DNA of 64,000 bases from Actinacidiphila yanglinensis (GTDB lineage: Bacteria; Actinomycetota; Actinomycetes; Streptomycetales; Streptomycetaceae). Below are positions 8,065 to 17,899 of this stretch, piece by piece. Where the stretch lies: assembly GCF_900107965.1 (NCBI RefSeq), contig NZ_FNVU01000007.1, positions 124,001 through 188,000 on the forward strand, given 5' to 3'. Under the pieces are notes generated by a model. That model saw only the letters and a program-made list of their open reading frames with translations. It was not told where the DNA came from and searched no databases. Both the position numbers and the translations under genes were made by a program. Position 1 is the stretch's first letter. Each line of letters opens with the position of its first letter.

Positions 8065-9894
8065 TCAGGGCGTTTTGGGCACCTGCGGTGCCTCTTCCAC
8101 CCGAGGCACGCGGGGTATCGGCAGCAGCGGAAGCCGCAGCGCGCCGAACGCGTCCGCCGGCACGGCCGGGGCGACGGGCTCGACCGCGGTGATCCTGCGG
8201 TACGCCTCGTCCTGGGCCGGCCGCGGGTCCGACTCCCCCTTGTTCGGCCACAGCGACATCGCCCGCTCGGCCTGCGCGGTGATCGTCAGCGAGGGGTTGA
8301 CCCCCAGGTTCGCCGAGACCGCGGCACCGTCGACCACATGGATGCCCGGGTACCCGAACAGCCGGTGGTACGGGTCGATCACGCCGTGCTCGGCGTCCGC
8401 GCCGATCGGGCAGCCGCCCAGGAAGTGCGCGGTCATCGGCCGGTCGGTGGCCTCACCGATGTTGCTGCCCGCGAAGCCGTGGATCTCCTCGGCGATCAGC
8501 TCGGCGGCCCGCGCGCCCTCGGGGATGTGCACCGGGTTGGGGGCGCCGTGCCCCTGACGGGCGGTCAGCAGCCCTTTGCCCAGGCCCTTGTCCTTGCGGT
8601 AGGTGGTCAGCGAGTTGTCGCTGGTCTGCATCACCAGCCCGATGATCGTCCGTTCCGACCAGCGGAAGTTCGACAGCGAGCGCAGCCCGACCGCCGGGTG
8701 GCGCAGGTAGTTGACCGCGAACTCCGCCCAGCGCGGCAGCTTCCCGCGGTGCGGCGCGGCCATGATGGACAGGTTGCCCATCGCGTTCGAGCCGCGGCCG
8801 TAGCGGACCGGCTCGATGTGGGTGTGGTCGTTCGGGTGCACCGAGCTGGTGATGGCCACGCCCCGGGTGAAGTCCAGCGGGCGGTCCGGGTGGCGCTTGC
8901 GGTAGCGCGACGCGCTGGTCTGCGCGCCGACCAGCGCCTCGGAGTTGGTCCGGGTCAGCTCGCCCAGCCGGGGCGAGATCCGCGGCAGCCGGCCCGCGTC
9001 CCGCATGGTGTGCAGCAGGGTCTGCGTCCCGTAGGTGCCGGCCGCGACCACCACCTGGCGGGCGCGCAGCACGCCGCGGCCGCCCTTGCGGCGCCGGTCG
9101 GTGGGCACGGTCGTGACCCGGTAGCCCCCGGCGGGGTCGTCGGCCAGCTCGACGACGGTCGTCATCGCCCGGATCTCCGCGCCGGCCCGCTCCGCGAGGT
9201 GCAGGTAGTTCTCGTTGAGGGTGTTCTTCGCGCCGTGCCGGCAGCCCGTCATGCACTCCCCGCACTCGGTGCAGGCCCGCCGGGACGGCCCGGCCCCGCC
9301 GAAGTACGGGTCGGCGACCTCCTCGCCGGGCGCGGCGGTCGGCCCTGCGGCGCCCGCCTCCGGGTCCGCGCAGGCGTCCCGCCCGTCCCCGAAGAACACG
9401 CCGACCGGTGCCAGGTGGAAGCTGTCCCCCACCCCCATCTTCTCGGCGGCCGCCTTGAGATGGACGTCCGACGGTGTCGTGGTCGGGTTGAGCCGCACCC
9501 CCAGCATCCGCCTGGCCTGGTCGTAGTAGGGCGCCAGTTCCTGCTGCCAGTCGGTGATCGCGCCCCACTGCCGGTCCTGGAAGAACGCGGGCGGCGGGAC
9601 GTACAGCGTGTTCGCGTAGTTCAGCGAGCCGCCGCCGACCCCCGCGCCGGCCAGCACCAGCACCTTGCCCAGTACGTGGATGCGCTGGATGCCGTAGAGG
9701 CCCAGCGAGGGTGCCCACAGGTAGTTGCGCACGTCCCACGAGTTCTTCGGCAGTTCCTCCCGGGCGAAGCGGCGGCCCGCCTCCAGCACGCCGACCCGGT
9801 AGCCCTTCTCGGTCAGCCGCAGCGCGGACACCGCCCCGCCGAAGCCCGATCCGACGACGATGACGTCGTAGTCGTAGCCGTCTTCCTGTGCCAC
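8065..9894 (-). CDS. GMC-family FAD-dependent oxidoreductase
   Basis: 609 residues. The N-terminus has the Rossmann dinucleotide motif VIVVGSGFGGAVSALRL; the C-terminus has the GMC signature region HFLGGCPIGADAEHGV ... VVDGAAVSANLGVNPSLTI. A cysteine-rich segment, CTECGECMTGCRHGAKNTL at about residues 210-230, is typical of the cholesterol-oxidase-like actinobacterial branch. The substrate is probably an alcohol or sterol-like compound, but it cannot be read from sequence. It is the second gene after a semialdehyde dehydrogenase, 33 bases apart, so alcohol-to-aldehyde-to-acid oxidation by the pair is plausible. Confidence 0.9.
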   Translation of the reverse strand: MAQEDGYDYDVIVVGSGFGGAVSALRLTEKGYRVGVLEAGRRFAREELPKNSWDVRNYLWAPSLGLYGIQRIHVLGKVLVLAGAGVGGGSLNYANTLYVPPPAFFQDRQWGAITDWQQELAPYYDQARRMLGVRLNPTTTPSDVHLKAAAEKMGVGDSFHLAPVGVFFGDGRDACADPEAGAAGPTAAPGEEVADPYFGGAGPSRRACTECGECMTGCRHGAKNTLNENYLHLAERAGAEIRAMTTVVELADDPAGGYRVTTVPTDRRRKGGRGVLRARQVVVAAGTYGTQTLLHTMRDAGRLPRISPRLGELTRTNSEALVGAQTSASRYRKRHPDRPLDFTRGVAITSSVHPNDHTHIEPVRYGRGSNAMGNLSIMAAPHRGKLPRWAEFAVNYLRHPAVGLRSLSNFRWSERTIIGLVMQTSDNSLTTYRKDKGLGKGLLTARQGHGAPNPVHIPEGARAAELIAEEIHGFAGSNIGEATDRPMTAHFLGGCPIGADAEHGVIDPYHRLFGYPGIHVVDGAAVSANLGVNPSLTITAQAERAMSLWPNKGESDPRPAQDEAYRRITAVEPVAPAVPADAFGALRLPLLPIPRVPRVEEAPQVPKTP

Positions 9895-9927
9895 CTGGTC
9901 CTCCGGGAGTCGCTGGTCGGGGGTGGG

Positions 9928-11565
9928 TCAGCGGATGCGCAGGCCCTTCATCAGCCGCAGCGACCGGTTGAGCAGGGTCGCGTAGCTCTCGTCGCTCAGG
10001 CCGAACGCCGGGCCCATCGGCAGCAGCCGCTGCGTCGCGACGGTCTGCGCCTCGGTGTACTTGAGGATGCCCTCCGAGCCGTGCCGGCGGCCGAGCCCGG
10101 AGTCCTTCATGCCTCCCATCGGCGCCCGCACGCTGCCGTAGGCCGCCGCGTACGCCTCGTTGACGTTGACGGTGCCGGAGCGCAGCCGGGCCGCGAGCGC
10201 GGTGCCGCGGCGGACGTCGCGGGTCCACACGCTGGCGTTGAGCCCGTACGCGCTGGCGTTGGCGCGCGCGACCGCCTCGTCCTCGTCGCGGAAGCGGTAG
10301 ACGGACACCACCGGGCCGAAGGTCTCCTCGGCGCACACCGCCATCGGCGCCTCGACGCCCTCCAGCACCGTCGGCTCGTAGACGTACGGGCCGACGTCGG
10401 GGCGCGGGCGGCCACCGGTGAGCACCGTGGCGCCCTTCTCCCGGGCCTCCTCCACGTGCCGGGTGACCAGGGCGAGTTGGCGTTCGCCGACCAGCGAGCC
10501 CATGCCCGCCCCGTAGGCCAGCGCGGTGCCGAGCCGGATCTCCCGGGTCAGCGCGACGAACTTCGCGGTGAAGGCGTCGGCGACCGACTCGTGCACGAAC
10601 ACCCGCTCGATGGAGATGCACAGCTGCCCGGCCGAGGCGAAGCAGGCCCGCACCGCACCGGCCGCGGCGCGGTCCAGGTCGGCGTCGCGCAGCACCAGCA
10701 GGGCGTTCTTGCCACCGAGTTCGAGCGAGGCGCCGACCAGCCGGGCGGCCGCGCGCTGGGCGACCTCGCGGCCGGTGCGGGTGGAGCCGGTGAAGGAGAC
10801 GTAGTCGGCGTGCTCGACCACGGCGGGGCCGACCACCGGGCCGTCCCCGATGACGATCTGCCAGACGTCCTCGGGCAGCCCGGCCTCGATGAACTGCCGG
10901 CGGGCCCACAGCGCGGTGAGCGCGGTCTCGGTGTCGGGCTTCATCACCACCGCGTTGCCGGCCGCGAAGGCGGGCAGGGCGTCGCCGACCGACAGCTCCA
11001 GCGGGTAGTTCCAGGGCGCGATCTGCCCGACCACCCCGCGCGGCTGGCGCAGTTCGAGCGCCTTGGTGAGGGTGGGCACGGCGCCGGTGTGCCGCTTCGG
11101 CCTGAGGTAGGAGGGCGCCTTGAAGCCGTAGTGCCGGGCGGACATCGCGACCACCTGGACCTCTTCGTGGGCGTGCAGCCTGGCCTTGCCGGTCTCCAGC
11201 TGGATGAGGTCCAGCACCTCGGCCTGCCGGGCGAGCACCAGGTCGTGGAAGCGCAGCAGCACCTTCGCGCGCTGCCGTGCGGGCGTCGCGGCCCAGCCGG
11301 CCTGCGCGGCGCGGGCCCGGCGGTACGCCTCGGCGACCTCGTCCGGGGTGGCCTCCGGCAGCTCGGCCAGCTGCTCGCCGGTCAGCGGGGTGTGGCTCGC
11401 GGTCCGGCCGGAGCCCACCACGCCCTGGGTCAGCCGGGCGACGAGTTCGGGGGTGACGACGTCCTGCGGACCGCGCGAGGTCGCGGGGCGCGGCGCGACG
11501 GGGTTGTCGGTGCTGCCGTCGACCAGGGAGGCACTGGGTGTCACGCTTTCCGGCGAATCCGTCAT
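9928..11565 (-). CDS. Succinate-semialdehyde dehydrogenase-like aldehyde dehydrogenase
   Basis: 545 residues from ATG 11565; a longer frame reaches 11658 but the family core needs no such extension, and no strong ribosome site marks either start. Aldehyde dehydrogenase features are complete: APWNYPLELSVGDALPAFAAG (substrate/cofactor entry, read as two blocks), LELGGKNALLVL with the catalytic Glu, and SAGQLCISIERVFV with the catalytic Cys. The overall pattern is nearest to NADP-dependent succinate-semialdehyde dehydrogenases. It oxidises an aldehyde to an acid in the cytoplasm. It heads an operon with the GMC oxidoreductase. Confidence 0.9.
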   Translation of the reverse strand: MTDSPESVTPSASLVDGSTDNPVAPRPATSRGPQDVVTPELVARLTQGVVGSGRTASHTPLTGEQLAELPEATPDEVAEAYRRARAAQAGWAATPARQRAKVLLRFHDLVLARQAEVLDLIQLETGKARLHAHEEVQVVAMSARHYGFKAPSYLRPKRHTGAVPTLTKALELRQPRGVVGQIAPWNYPLELSVGDALPAFAAGNAVVMKPDTETALTALWARRQFIEAGLPEDVWQIVIGDGPVVGPAVVEHADYVSFTGSTRTGREVAQRAAARLVGASLELGGKNALLVLRDADLDRAAAGAVRACFASAGQLCISIERVFVHESVADAFTAKFVALTREIRLGTALAYGAGMGSLVGERQLALVTRHVEEAREKGATVLTGGRPRPDVGPYVYEPTVLEGVEAPMAVCAEETFGPVVSVYRFRDEDEAVARANASAYGLNASVWTRDVRRGTALAARLRSGTVNVNEAYAAAYGSVRAPMGGMKDSGLGRRHGSEGILKYTEAQTVATQRLLPMGPAFGLSDESYATLLNRSLRLMKGLRIR

Positions 11566-11727
11566 GCCGGTGAGGGTACGGCGGCCGGACCGCCGTGGAT
11601 ACCCATCAGTAGCCTTTTTCTCCATGACTTCTGCAACTACGCCAGCGTGCGGTGGCATCGTGACGGTTCGTGCAGGTCAGATCAGTCGAACAGGCGGCTG
11701 ATTCGCCGGGCGGAGCGGATCGCGGGG

Positions 11728-13932
11728 TCAGCCCGCGCTGTAGGTCTGGACGGCCTTGTCGAACGCCTGCTGGACCGCGGCGCGTTGGCTGTCCAGGCCG
11801 GTGACCAGCACGATGTGGTACTTGCCGCCGATCAGGATGGCGAGGTTGCGCGCGTACACGCCCTGACCGCTGGAGTCGCGGTAGGTGTACTCGCCCTCGG
11901 CGGCCGGGTGGCCGTCGAGGGTCAGGGACTGCAGGCCCGACGCCGAGGACCAGGACGAGGCGCGGAAGTCGGCGAGTTCCGGCTCGTTGAGCTGGTAGGC
12001 GACCGGGTCGGTGCCGCGCGCGGACGACCTGTCCCGGCCGGGGACCACGGTGAGCTGGAGGTCGTCGCCGGCGTAGGTGACCTCGTCCTTCGAGTTGGCA
12101 CCCGAGCGCTGCCAGCCCGTGTGCACCGCCACCGAGAAGCCCGCGGCGTCGCGCCGCAGCACGAAGTCGGGGCCGAGTGCCGGGCCGGACGGCGAGGTGG
12201 GCGGCTTGCTCGCCGGCTTGCCGGACGAACCGGCGGGCGGCTTGCTCGCGGTGGACGCCCCGGTGCTCGGTGCGGTCGAGGCGCCTGCGGACTTGCCGCC
12301 GCCGTTCTTGCCGTCGCCGGGGTGCGGCATCCCGGCCGGGAGGGTGCGGTCGGCGTGCGCGCCGTCGGAGGAGTCCTTGCGCTGCGGCAGGAACAGCAGG
12401 GCGTACGCCACCACGGCCGCGAGGATCACCAGCACCGCGATCAGCAGCCGCAGGCCGAGCCGGCGCGGCGAGTCCGAACTCCCGTCGGGACGCCGGTAGA
12501 CGACGTCCTCCTCGTGGATGTGCGGGCGGGTGGCGGTGCGCGGGCCGCTGTGGGTGACGGTGGTCTGGTCGGGCACGGCGGGGCGGGCCGACTTGGCGGC
12601 CTTCGCCGGGCGGGCCGGCCTGGCGGGCAGGATCTGCTCCGTCGGCGCGTCCGGTGCGGCCACCGCCGAGGACATGCCGACGGCCTTACCCGGACCGGCC
12701 GGCCGAGCCTGCTTGGGCAGGCGGCCGGCCCTGGCCTGCTTGCCCCGGGCGTGCCGGCGATGCTGGGCGCCCGCGTCGGACTCGGCAGCGGCCTTCTTCC
12801 TGCGCCGCCGCACGAGTTCGCCCCGGCGCCGCTTGACCGGCAGCTTCGCCGGATCGGTGGGCACCTGCACGGTGCTGACGCCGAGGTCCGGCTCGGGCGC
12901 GGACCGGATCAGGGAGCGCAGCCAGCCGCCCAACTCCTCCGCCTCGGGCCGCTCCTCGGGATCCGGGCGCAGCAGCGACTCGACGATCGGGCGCAGCGGG
13001 CCGCACTCCTCGGCGAAGGCGGGCGGCTCGGCGCAGACCAGCTGGACGAGCTCGGCGGCGCTCTCCTCGGGGTAGGGCGGGTGGCCCTGCACGCTGCGGA
13101 ACAGCAGGGAGCCGAGCGCCCACAGGTCGGCCGCCGGGCCGACCGGCGGGGACAGCCGCCAGTTCTCGTGGACTTCGTGCGCCTGCTCGGGCGCCCAGCG
13201 CTCGGTGACGGCGCCGACCACGGTGATGCGGTTCTGCCGGGCCCGCTCCTGTTCGAGCGCGGAGCGCGGGCCGTGCCAGTCGTCCCCTTCGCCGCCGCCG
13301 GCGAGCACCTGCTCGGGCAGCGGGTCGTACCCGCACAGCGCCTCCTGGGCGGCGCCCGCGGCCAGGCCGGCGAGCATCGCCCGGCCGTCGTCGCAGACCA
13401 GGACGGTACTCGCCGTGACGTTGCGGTGGGTCCAGCCGGTGGCGTGCAGGGCGCGCAGCGCGGTCAGCACGTCGGAGGCGACCTCGGCGGCGCGGTAGGC
13501 GTCCAGCGGCCGCTCGGCGAGTAACGCGGCCAGCGACCGGGCGGACACCAGTTCGCTCGCGATCCACAGGCTGCCGTCCTCGACGAATATGTCGAAGACC
13601 TGGACCAGGCGCGGGTGGTCGGGGATGGCCGCGGCGCTGCGGGCCGCCTCCAGGGCGCGCCGGGCGCTCTCGTCCAGCCCGTCGTCGCCGTCGCCCGAGG
13701 GCCTGCGCGACCCGTCGGACGCCTCGGACCCCTCGGCCGGCTCGGCACTGACCACCTCGGGCAGCAGCACCTGGTGGACCAGGACCTCCTGGCCGCTGTA
13801 GGTATCGAAGGCGCGGCTCTCGACGAGTTCGAACTCGTCGGCGGGCGGCCGGGGCAGCCGGTAGCGCTCAGCGAGCACGCGTCCCGCGTACTCCTCCACG
13901 GCGCCCCCCTTCCGGCCCGCCTGGTCGCTCAT
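11728..13932 (-). CDS. Membrane Ser/Thr protein kinase homologue, probable pseudokinase
   Basis: 734 residues from ATG 13932 (GTG 13941 possible). The kinase fold is recognisable in the first 320 residues, but every key catalytic residue is altered: the ATP-binding Lys strand reads QEVLVHQVLLP without lysine, the catalytic loop reads HRNVTAS instead of HRDxKxx, and the DFG position reads LAG. No glycine-rich loop is visible. A membrane helix (LRLLIAVLVILAAVVAYALL) at about residue 490 is followed by a threonine/serine/proline linker and an external domain of about 160 residues that resembles those of the two kinases next to it. The gene contains a TTA codon at 13522-13524, so translation may depend on the bldA tRNA. 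It probably acts as a regulatory partner rather than an enzyme. Confidence 0.88.
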   Translation of the reverse strand: MSDQAGRKGGAVEEYAGRVLAERYRLPRPPADEFELVESRAFDTYSGQEVLVHQVLLPEVVSAEPAEGSEASDGSRRPSGDGDDGLDESARRALEAARSAAAIPDHPRLVQVFDIFVEDGSLWIASELVSARSLAALLAERPLDAYRAAEVASDVLTALRALHATGWTHRNVTASTVLVCDDGRAMLAGLAAGAAQEALCGYDPLPEQVLAGGGEGDDWHGPRSALEQERARQNRITVVGAVTERWAPEQAHEVHENWRLSPPVGPAADLWALGSLLFRSVQGHPPYPEESAAELVQLVCAEPPAFAEECGPLRPIVESLLRPDPEERPEAEELGGWLRSLIRSAPEPDLGVSTVQVPTDPAKLPVKRRRGELVRRRRKKAAAESDAGAQHRRHARGKQARAGRLPKQARPAGPGKAVGMSSAVAAPDAPTEQILPARPARPAKAAKSARPAVPDQTTVTHSGPRTATRPHIHEEDVVYRRPDGSSDSPRRLGLRLLIAVLVILAAVVAYALLFLPQRKDSSDGAHADRTLPAGMPHPGDGKNGGGKSAGASTAPSTGASTASKPPAGSSGKPASKPPTSPSGPALGPDFVLRRDAAGFSVAVHTGWQRSGANSKDEVTYAGDDLQLTVVPGRDRSSARGTDPVAYQLNEPELADFRASSWSSASGLQSLTLDGHPAAEGEYTYRDSSGQGVYARNLAILIGGKYHIVLVTGLDSQRAAVQQAFDKAVQTYSAG

Positions 13933-14049
13933 CCGCCGCACACCCCGAAACGGTCAGGCCCGTTCGGGTCCGGACACTTCCGACGGGAAGTCGGTCCGCA
14001 TCCGGCTGCGGACAGTCCACACGTACTCACCTTACGTGCTCCGGCCCGC

Positions 14050-15930
14050 CTACTTGGCCGGTTTGAAGGTACTGAAGAACGTCGCGAGGTTGAGGCGGTT
14101 CGCTGCACTGGCCCACTCGCCGGCCGGAGTGGTGTACAGCAGCGCGTAGCCGTGCCCGGGGCCCGTCACCATGCCGCGGTTCAGGACATGTACCGCCTTA
14201 CCCTGCTGCTGCCGGGTGTATTCCCAGTCGGCCGCGTCGTAGCCGCGGTACTGCGCCTTCGCGACCTTGATCTGGTGATAGCCGGGCATCTGCCCGGGCG
14301 CGGCGGCGGAGTCCTTCTGCCAGGTGCCGAGGGCGCTCTTGCCCGGGGAGTGCGTCCAGTCCACCAGCAAGGTCGCGGCGCCCGGGCCCTTGAAGCGCGA
14401 GCCGACGCCGTAGCCGTCGTCGCCGATCCGCCGCCAGCCCTTGGGAAGCGCTATCGAGAAGCCCTCGGAGTCCTTGTGGACGCTCCAGCCCGCCGGGAGC
14501 GCGGTCCCGGCGCCGGCCGCGGGGCGGGAGGCCGGCGCGGACGGCGCGGTGGCGGTACCGCCGGTGGCGGGCGAACTCCCCGCGTCCCCGGAGTTCTTGG
14601 CCTGCCCGGTGCCCCGGCCCTTGCCGGTGTCGTGCGTGGCGGTGCTCGGCGTGCTCCCCGCGGGGGTGCCGCCCTTCCCGTCGCCGCCCCCGCCGCCGGA
14701 CTCGGCGATCGCGACGCCTATCACGGTGCCCAGCAGTGCCAGCACCACCGCGGCCACCACCAGCACCAGGGTGCGGCGCTGCAGCACGTCGTTCAGCGAG
14801 GCCCGCCGCGCGCCCGCCGGGGCACCCGGACCCGATCCGGCCCCGTCCTTGTCCCGCGGGTCGGCGGCCTTGCGCAGCGCCCGCAGCGCCTCGCGCGCCC
14901 TGGCCTGGTCGATAGCGGCCTTGCGGGCGGCCGGCGGCGCGTCGGTCGGGACGGGCTGGGGGTCGACCGGGCCCGTATCGGCGTGCGGGCCGCCGACCGT
15001 GGGCGGCATGCTCGGGATCGGCAGGGCGCGGGTCGGGTCGGGGGCCGGCTCGACCGGCACGTCCGGGGCGTCCACCACAGCGGTGAGCAGCCGGCGGGCG
15101 CCCGCGTCGTCCAGCCGCCGGTCCGGGTCCTTGTCCAGCAGCCCGGAGATCGCCTCGGCGAGCGGCCCGGAGACGCGCATCGGGCCGACCGGCTCGGTCA
15201 TCACCGCGGTGAGGGTGGCGATCGCGGAGCCCTTGTCGTAGGGCGGGTGGCCCTCGACGGAGGCGAACAGCAGGGCGCCGAGCGACCACAGGTCCGCGGG
15301 TGGGCCGGGCTTCTGCCCGCGGGCCCGCTCGGGCGAGATGTACGACGGCGCGCCGACGAGCATGCCGGTGGAGGTCACCGACGGGTCGCCGTCGATCTGG
15401 GCGATGCCGAAGTCGCCGAGGACGACCCGCCCGCCCCCGGTCGCCGGCTCCTCGTCGTCACGGGCCCCGGCGTCCGCGAGCAGCACGTTGGACGGCTTCA
15501 CATCGCGATGCAGGATGCCCTCCGCGTGGGCGGCCTTGAGCACGTCGAGCAGCACCAGGCCGACCTCGGCGGCTCGCCGGGGGGTGAGCGGGCCGTCCTC
15601 GCGGATCGCGTCGGCGAGCGACCGGCCCTCGACCAGTTCCATGACGATCCATGGCCGGTCGTCCTCCTTGACGACGTCGAAGACCGTGATCGCGCCGGTG
15701 TTCCGGATGCGCGCGGTGGCCTTGGCCTCGCGCAGCGTCCGGGTCACCAGGCGGCGCTTCTCGTCGTCGTCGACGTTGCCGGGGAAGCGCAGTTCCTTCA
15801 CGGCGACGCTGCGGCCCAGCGTCTCGTCGACGGCGCGCCACACGGTTCCCATGCCGCCCTTGCCGAGCACGCTTTCGAGGCGGTACCGGTCGGCGAGCAC
15901 GCGTCCGTCGGTACCTTCGACCTCGCTCAT
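14050..15930 (-). CDS. Membrane Ser/Thr protein kinase (PknB/Hanks type)
   Basis: 626 residues, with GAGG about 8 bases before ATG 15930. A complete kinase domain: glycine loop GKGGMGTVW, lysine strand VAVKELRF, catalytic loop HRDVKPSNVLL, DFGIAQ, and SPERARG. After a proline-rich stretch a single membrane helix (VLVVAAVVLALLGTVIGVAIA, about residue 390) leads to an external domain beginning PAGWSVHKDSEGFSIALPKGW. This extracellular segment is shared in form with the flanking homologues and may be a sensor. Substrates are not known. The three kinase-type genes run in the same direction with gaps of 120-180 bases. Confidence 0.95.
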   Translation of the reverse strand: MSEVEGTDGRVLADRYRLESVLGKGGMGTVWRAVDETLGRSVAVKELRFPGNVDDDEKRRLVTRTLREAKATARIRNTGAITVFDVVKEDDRPWIVMELVEGRSLADAIREDGPLTPRRAAEVGLVLLDVLKAAHAEGILHRDVKPSNVLLADAGARDDEEPATGGGRVVLGDFGIAQIDGDPSVTSTGMLVGAPSYISPERARGQKPGPPADLWSLGALLFASVEGHPPYDKGSAIATLTAVMTEPVGPMRVSGPLAEAISGLLDKDPDRRLDDAGARRLLTAVVDAPDVPVEPAPDPTRALPIPSMPPTVGGPHADTGPVDPQPVPTDAPPAARKAAIDQARAREALRALRKAADPRDKDGAGSGPGAPAGARRASLNDVLQRRTLVLVVAAVVLALLGTVIGVAIAESGGGGGDGKGGTPAGSTPSTATHDTGKGRGTGQAKNSGDAGSSPATGGTATAPSAPASRPAAGAGTALPAGWSVHKDSEGFSIALPKGWRRIGDDGYGVGSRFKGPGAATLLVDWTHSPGKSALGTWQKDSAAAPGQMPGYHQIKVAKAQYRGYDAADWEYTRQQQGKAVHVLNRGMVTGPGHGYALLYTTPAGEWASAANRLNLATFFSTFKPAK

Positions 15931-16108
15931 GGAATTCCTCTGTCGTGTCTTCCGGGTGTGTCTGCCGGCTGCCGGGGAGTGCGGGCGCGCGTCTGTGCCG
16001 GTGCGGCCCGCGCCCGGCAGGCCGCCAACGGCGGTGCCGGCGGCGGTTGTCGGGCGGTTCCGCTACCCATCATCCCCGAACGGGGAAGGTGGTTGCGAAT
16101 TCGACCGG

Positions 16109-17842
16109 TCAGGGGTTGAGCCGGAATCCGGCGACGGCGTTGTCGAACACCGGCAGCCACTGCTCCCACTGTTCCAGCGGGGCCGACAGGTAGATGGCGT
16201 ACTCGGTGCCGCCGGGCCGGCCGAAGCCGAGGTCGATGGCCCGCCAGCTGCGGACCTTGCCCTTGAAGGTGAACCTCCACAGCGCGGCCTTCTCGCCGAA
16301 GGCCGTCGTCCGGTCCATCCGCTCGCGGTGGTAACTGGGACCGACCTGTTGCTCGGTCTGCGGCTCCAGTTCCTCGAAGTGTTCGAGCGGGTCGGTGCTG
16401 GCGAAGTCCAGCGCGTCGACCTGAAGATCCACCAGTCCGCTGGGATCGACCCAGTCGACCATGTCGCCGCCCTGGGACACCTTCCGGTTCCAGCCCTTGG
16501 GCACCGGCACCGCGTACTTCTCCTTGGCCCGCTCGTCCAGCACGTAGCCGTCGGGGAGCGGCGGCGGGGAGGACGGCGCGGTGCTCGGGGTGGTGGGTGA
16601 GGGGTCGGCCGTGGCGCTGGGCGGCGGGGTGGTCCCGGTCGGACCGCCGGTGGGCCCGCCGTCGGAGGCGGAGTCGTCGTGGCTGCCGAGGTCGTGGGCG
16701 GCGAACAGCGCGCCGGCGGCGAGCACGGCCAGGCCCACCACGGCGGCGATCCAGGGCCCCACCCGGCGCCGGCGTCCACCGGCGTCACGGTGCGGCGCGG
16801 CGTGCGTACCGGCCGGCACGGGGTGCGAGCCGCCCGGTGCGCCGGGCCCGCCGTCCGGCGAGACCTGGCCGTATCCGGCGGCCTCACCCGGGCCGCCTGC
16901 GCCCTGGCCGGGCTCGGCCGGCGTGCCGCCGTAGGGCGGGACCCGGGTGGTGGTGGTCCGGCCGGGCGGTGACTCGAAGCGGCTGCGGTCCACCGCCGCG
17001 GTGTCCAGCTCCGAGGCCGGCAGCCGCAGCATCCGCTCGGCGTCCTCGGCGGACAGCCGCTCCGCCGGTTCCTTGGCGAGCAGCCCGCCGATCACGTCGG
17101 CGATCGCCCCGGCGTGGGCGGGCGGCCGGACGGGCTCCTCGGCGATCGCGTACGCGGTCTCGATCGCGGTGGGGCGGCGGAAGGGCGAGGCGCCCTCGAC
17201 CGCCTGGTACAGGGTCGCGCCCAGCGCCCACAGGTCCGACTCGGGCCCGGGCAGGGCGCCCCGTATCCGCTCCGGACTCAGGAAGTCGATGGAGCCGATG
17301 AGTTCGCCGGTGCGGGTCAGCGTCGAGGTGCCGGACGCCTGCGCGATACCGAAGTCGGTGAGGACGATCCGGGAGTCCTCGCCGAGCAGCACGTTGCCGG
17401 GCTTGACGTCCCGGTGCAGCACCCCGGCGCGGTGCGCGGCGCGCAGCGCGGCGACCATGCCGCGGCCGACCCGGGCGGCCTCGGCCGGGTCCAAGGGGCC
17501 CTGCTGCTTGAGGCGTTCGCCGAGGGTGACCGAGGGGACGTACTCCATCACGATGGAGGGCAGCCCGGCGTCGTCGACCACGTCGTGCACCACCACCACG
17601 TTGGGGTGGCTGATCCGCGCGGCGGCCCGGGCCTCGCGCCGGGTGCGCTCGAAGAGGGTGGCGAGTTCCTCGTCGTCCATGTGCGGCTGCGGTGGGTGCA
17701 ACTTCTTCACGGCGACCTGGCGGCCGAGGAGTTCGTCCTCGGCCAGCCACACCGTGCCCATCCCACCCCGGCCGACGCGTTCGAGCAGCCGGTAGCGGCC
17801 TGCGACGAGCCGCCCTTCGTCGCTGTGTCCCGCCCCGTCCAT
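16109..17842 (-). CDS. Membrane Ser/Thr protein kinase (PknB/Hanks type)
   Basis: 577 residues from ATG 17842 behind GGAAGG. Kinase motifs are intact: GRGGMGTVW, VAVKKLH, HRDVKPGNVLL, DFGIAQ and SPERIRG. A membrane helix (PWIAAVVGLAVLAAGALFAA) lies at about residue 370, followed by a proline/threonine/serine linker and an external domain (YVLDERAKEKYAVPVPKGW onward) of the same style as in the two neighbours. It is the first gene of the leftward trio and lies directly downstream of glpD in that direction. It likely phosphorylates cytoplasmic targets in response to a wall or surface cue; this is family knowledge, not seen. Confidence 0.95.
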   Translation of the reverse strand: MDGAGHSDEGRLVAGRYRLLERVGRGGMGTVWLAEDELLGRQVAVKKLHPPQPHMDDEELATLFERTRREARAAARISHPNVVVVHDVVDDAGLPSIVMEYVPSVTLGERLKQQGPLDPAEAARVGRGMVAALRAAHRAGVLHRDVKPGNVLLGEDSRIVLTDFGIAQASGTSTLTRTGELIGSIDFLSPERIRGALPGPESDLWALGATLYQAVEGASPFRRPTAIETAYAIAEEPVRPPAHAGAIADVIGGLLAKEPAERLSAEDAERMLRLPASELDTAAVDRSRFESPPGRTTTTRVPPYGGTPAEPGQGAGGPGEAAGYGQVSPDGGPGAPGGSHPVPAGTHAAPHRDAGGRRRRVGPWIAAVVGLAVLAAGALFAAHDLGSHDDSASDGGPTGGPTGTTPPPSATADPSPTTPSTAPSSPPPLPDGYVLDERAKEKYAVPVPKGWNRKVSQGGDMVDWVDPSGLVDLQVDALDFASTDPLEHFEELEPQTEQQVGPSYHRERMDRTTAFGEKAALWRFTFKGKVRSWRAIDLGFGRPGGTEYAIYLSAPLEQWEQWLPVFDNAVAGFRLNP

Positions 17843-17899
17843 TTCGTGCCCTTCCGATCCCCCGCCGGCGCGTCAGGTGTCGCCCCAAGGCGACGGCGC

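Noticed and set aside
8338..13524. Open frame of 1728 residues on the plus strand
   Set aside because: It runs opposite the GMC oxidoreductase, aldehyde dehydrogenase and pseudokinase genes, and is His/Val/Gly/Arg-biased without domains. It is a shadow caused by third-position GC bias.
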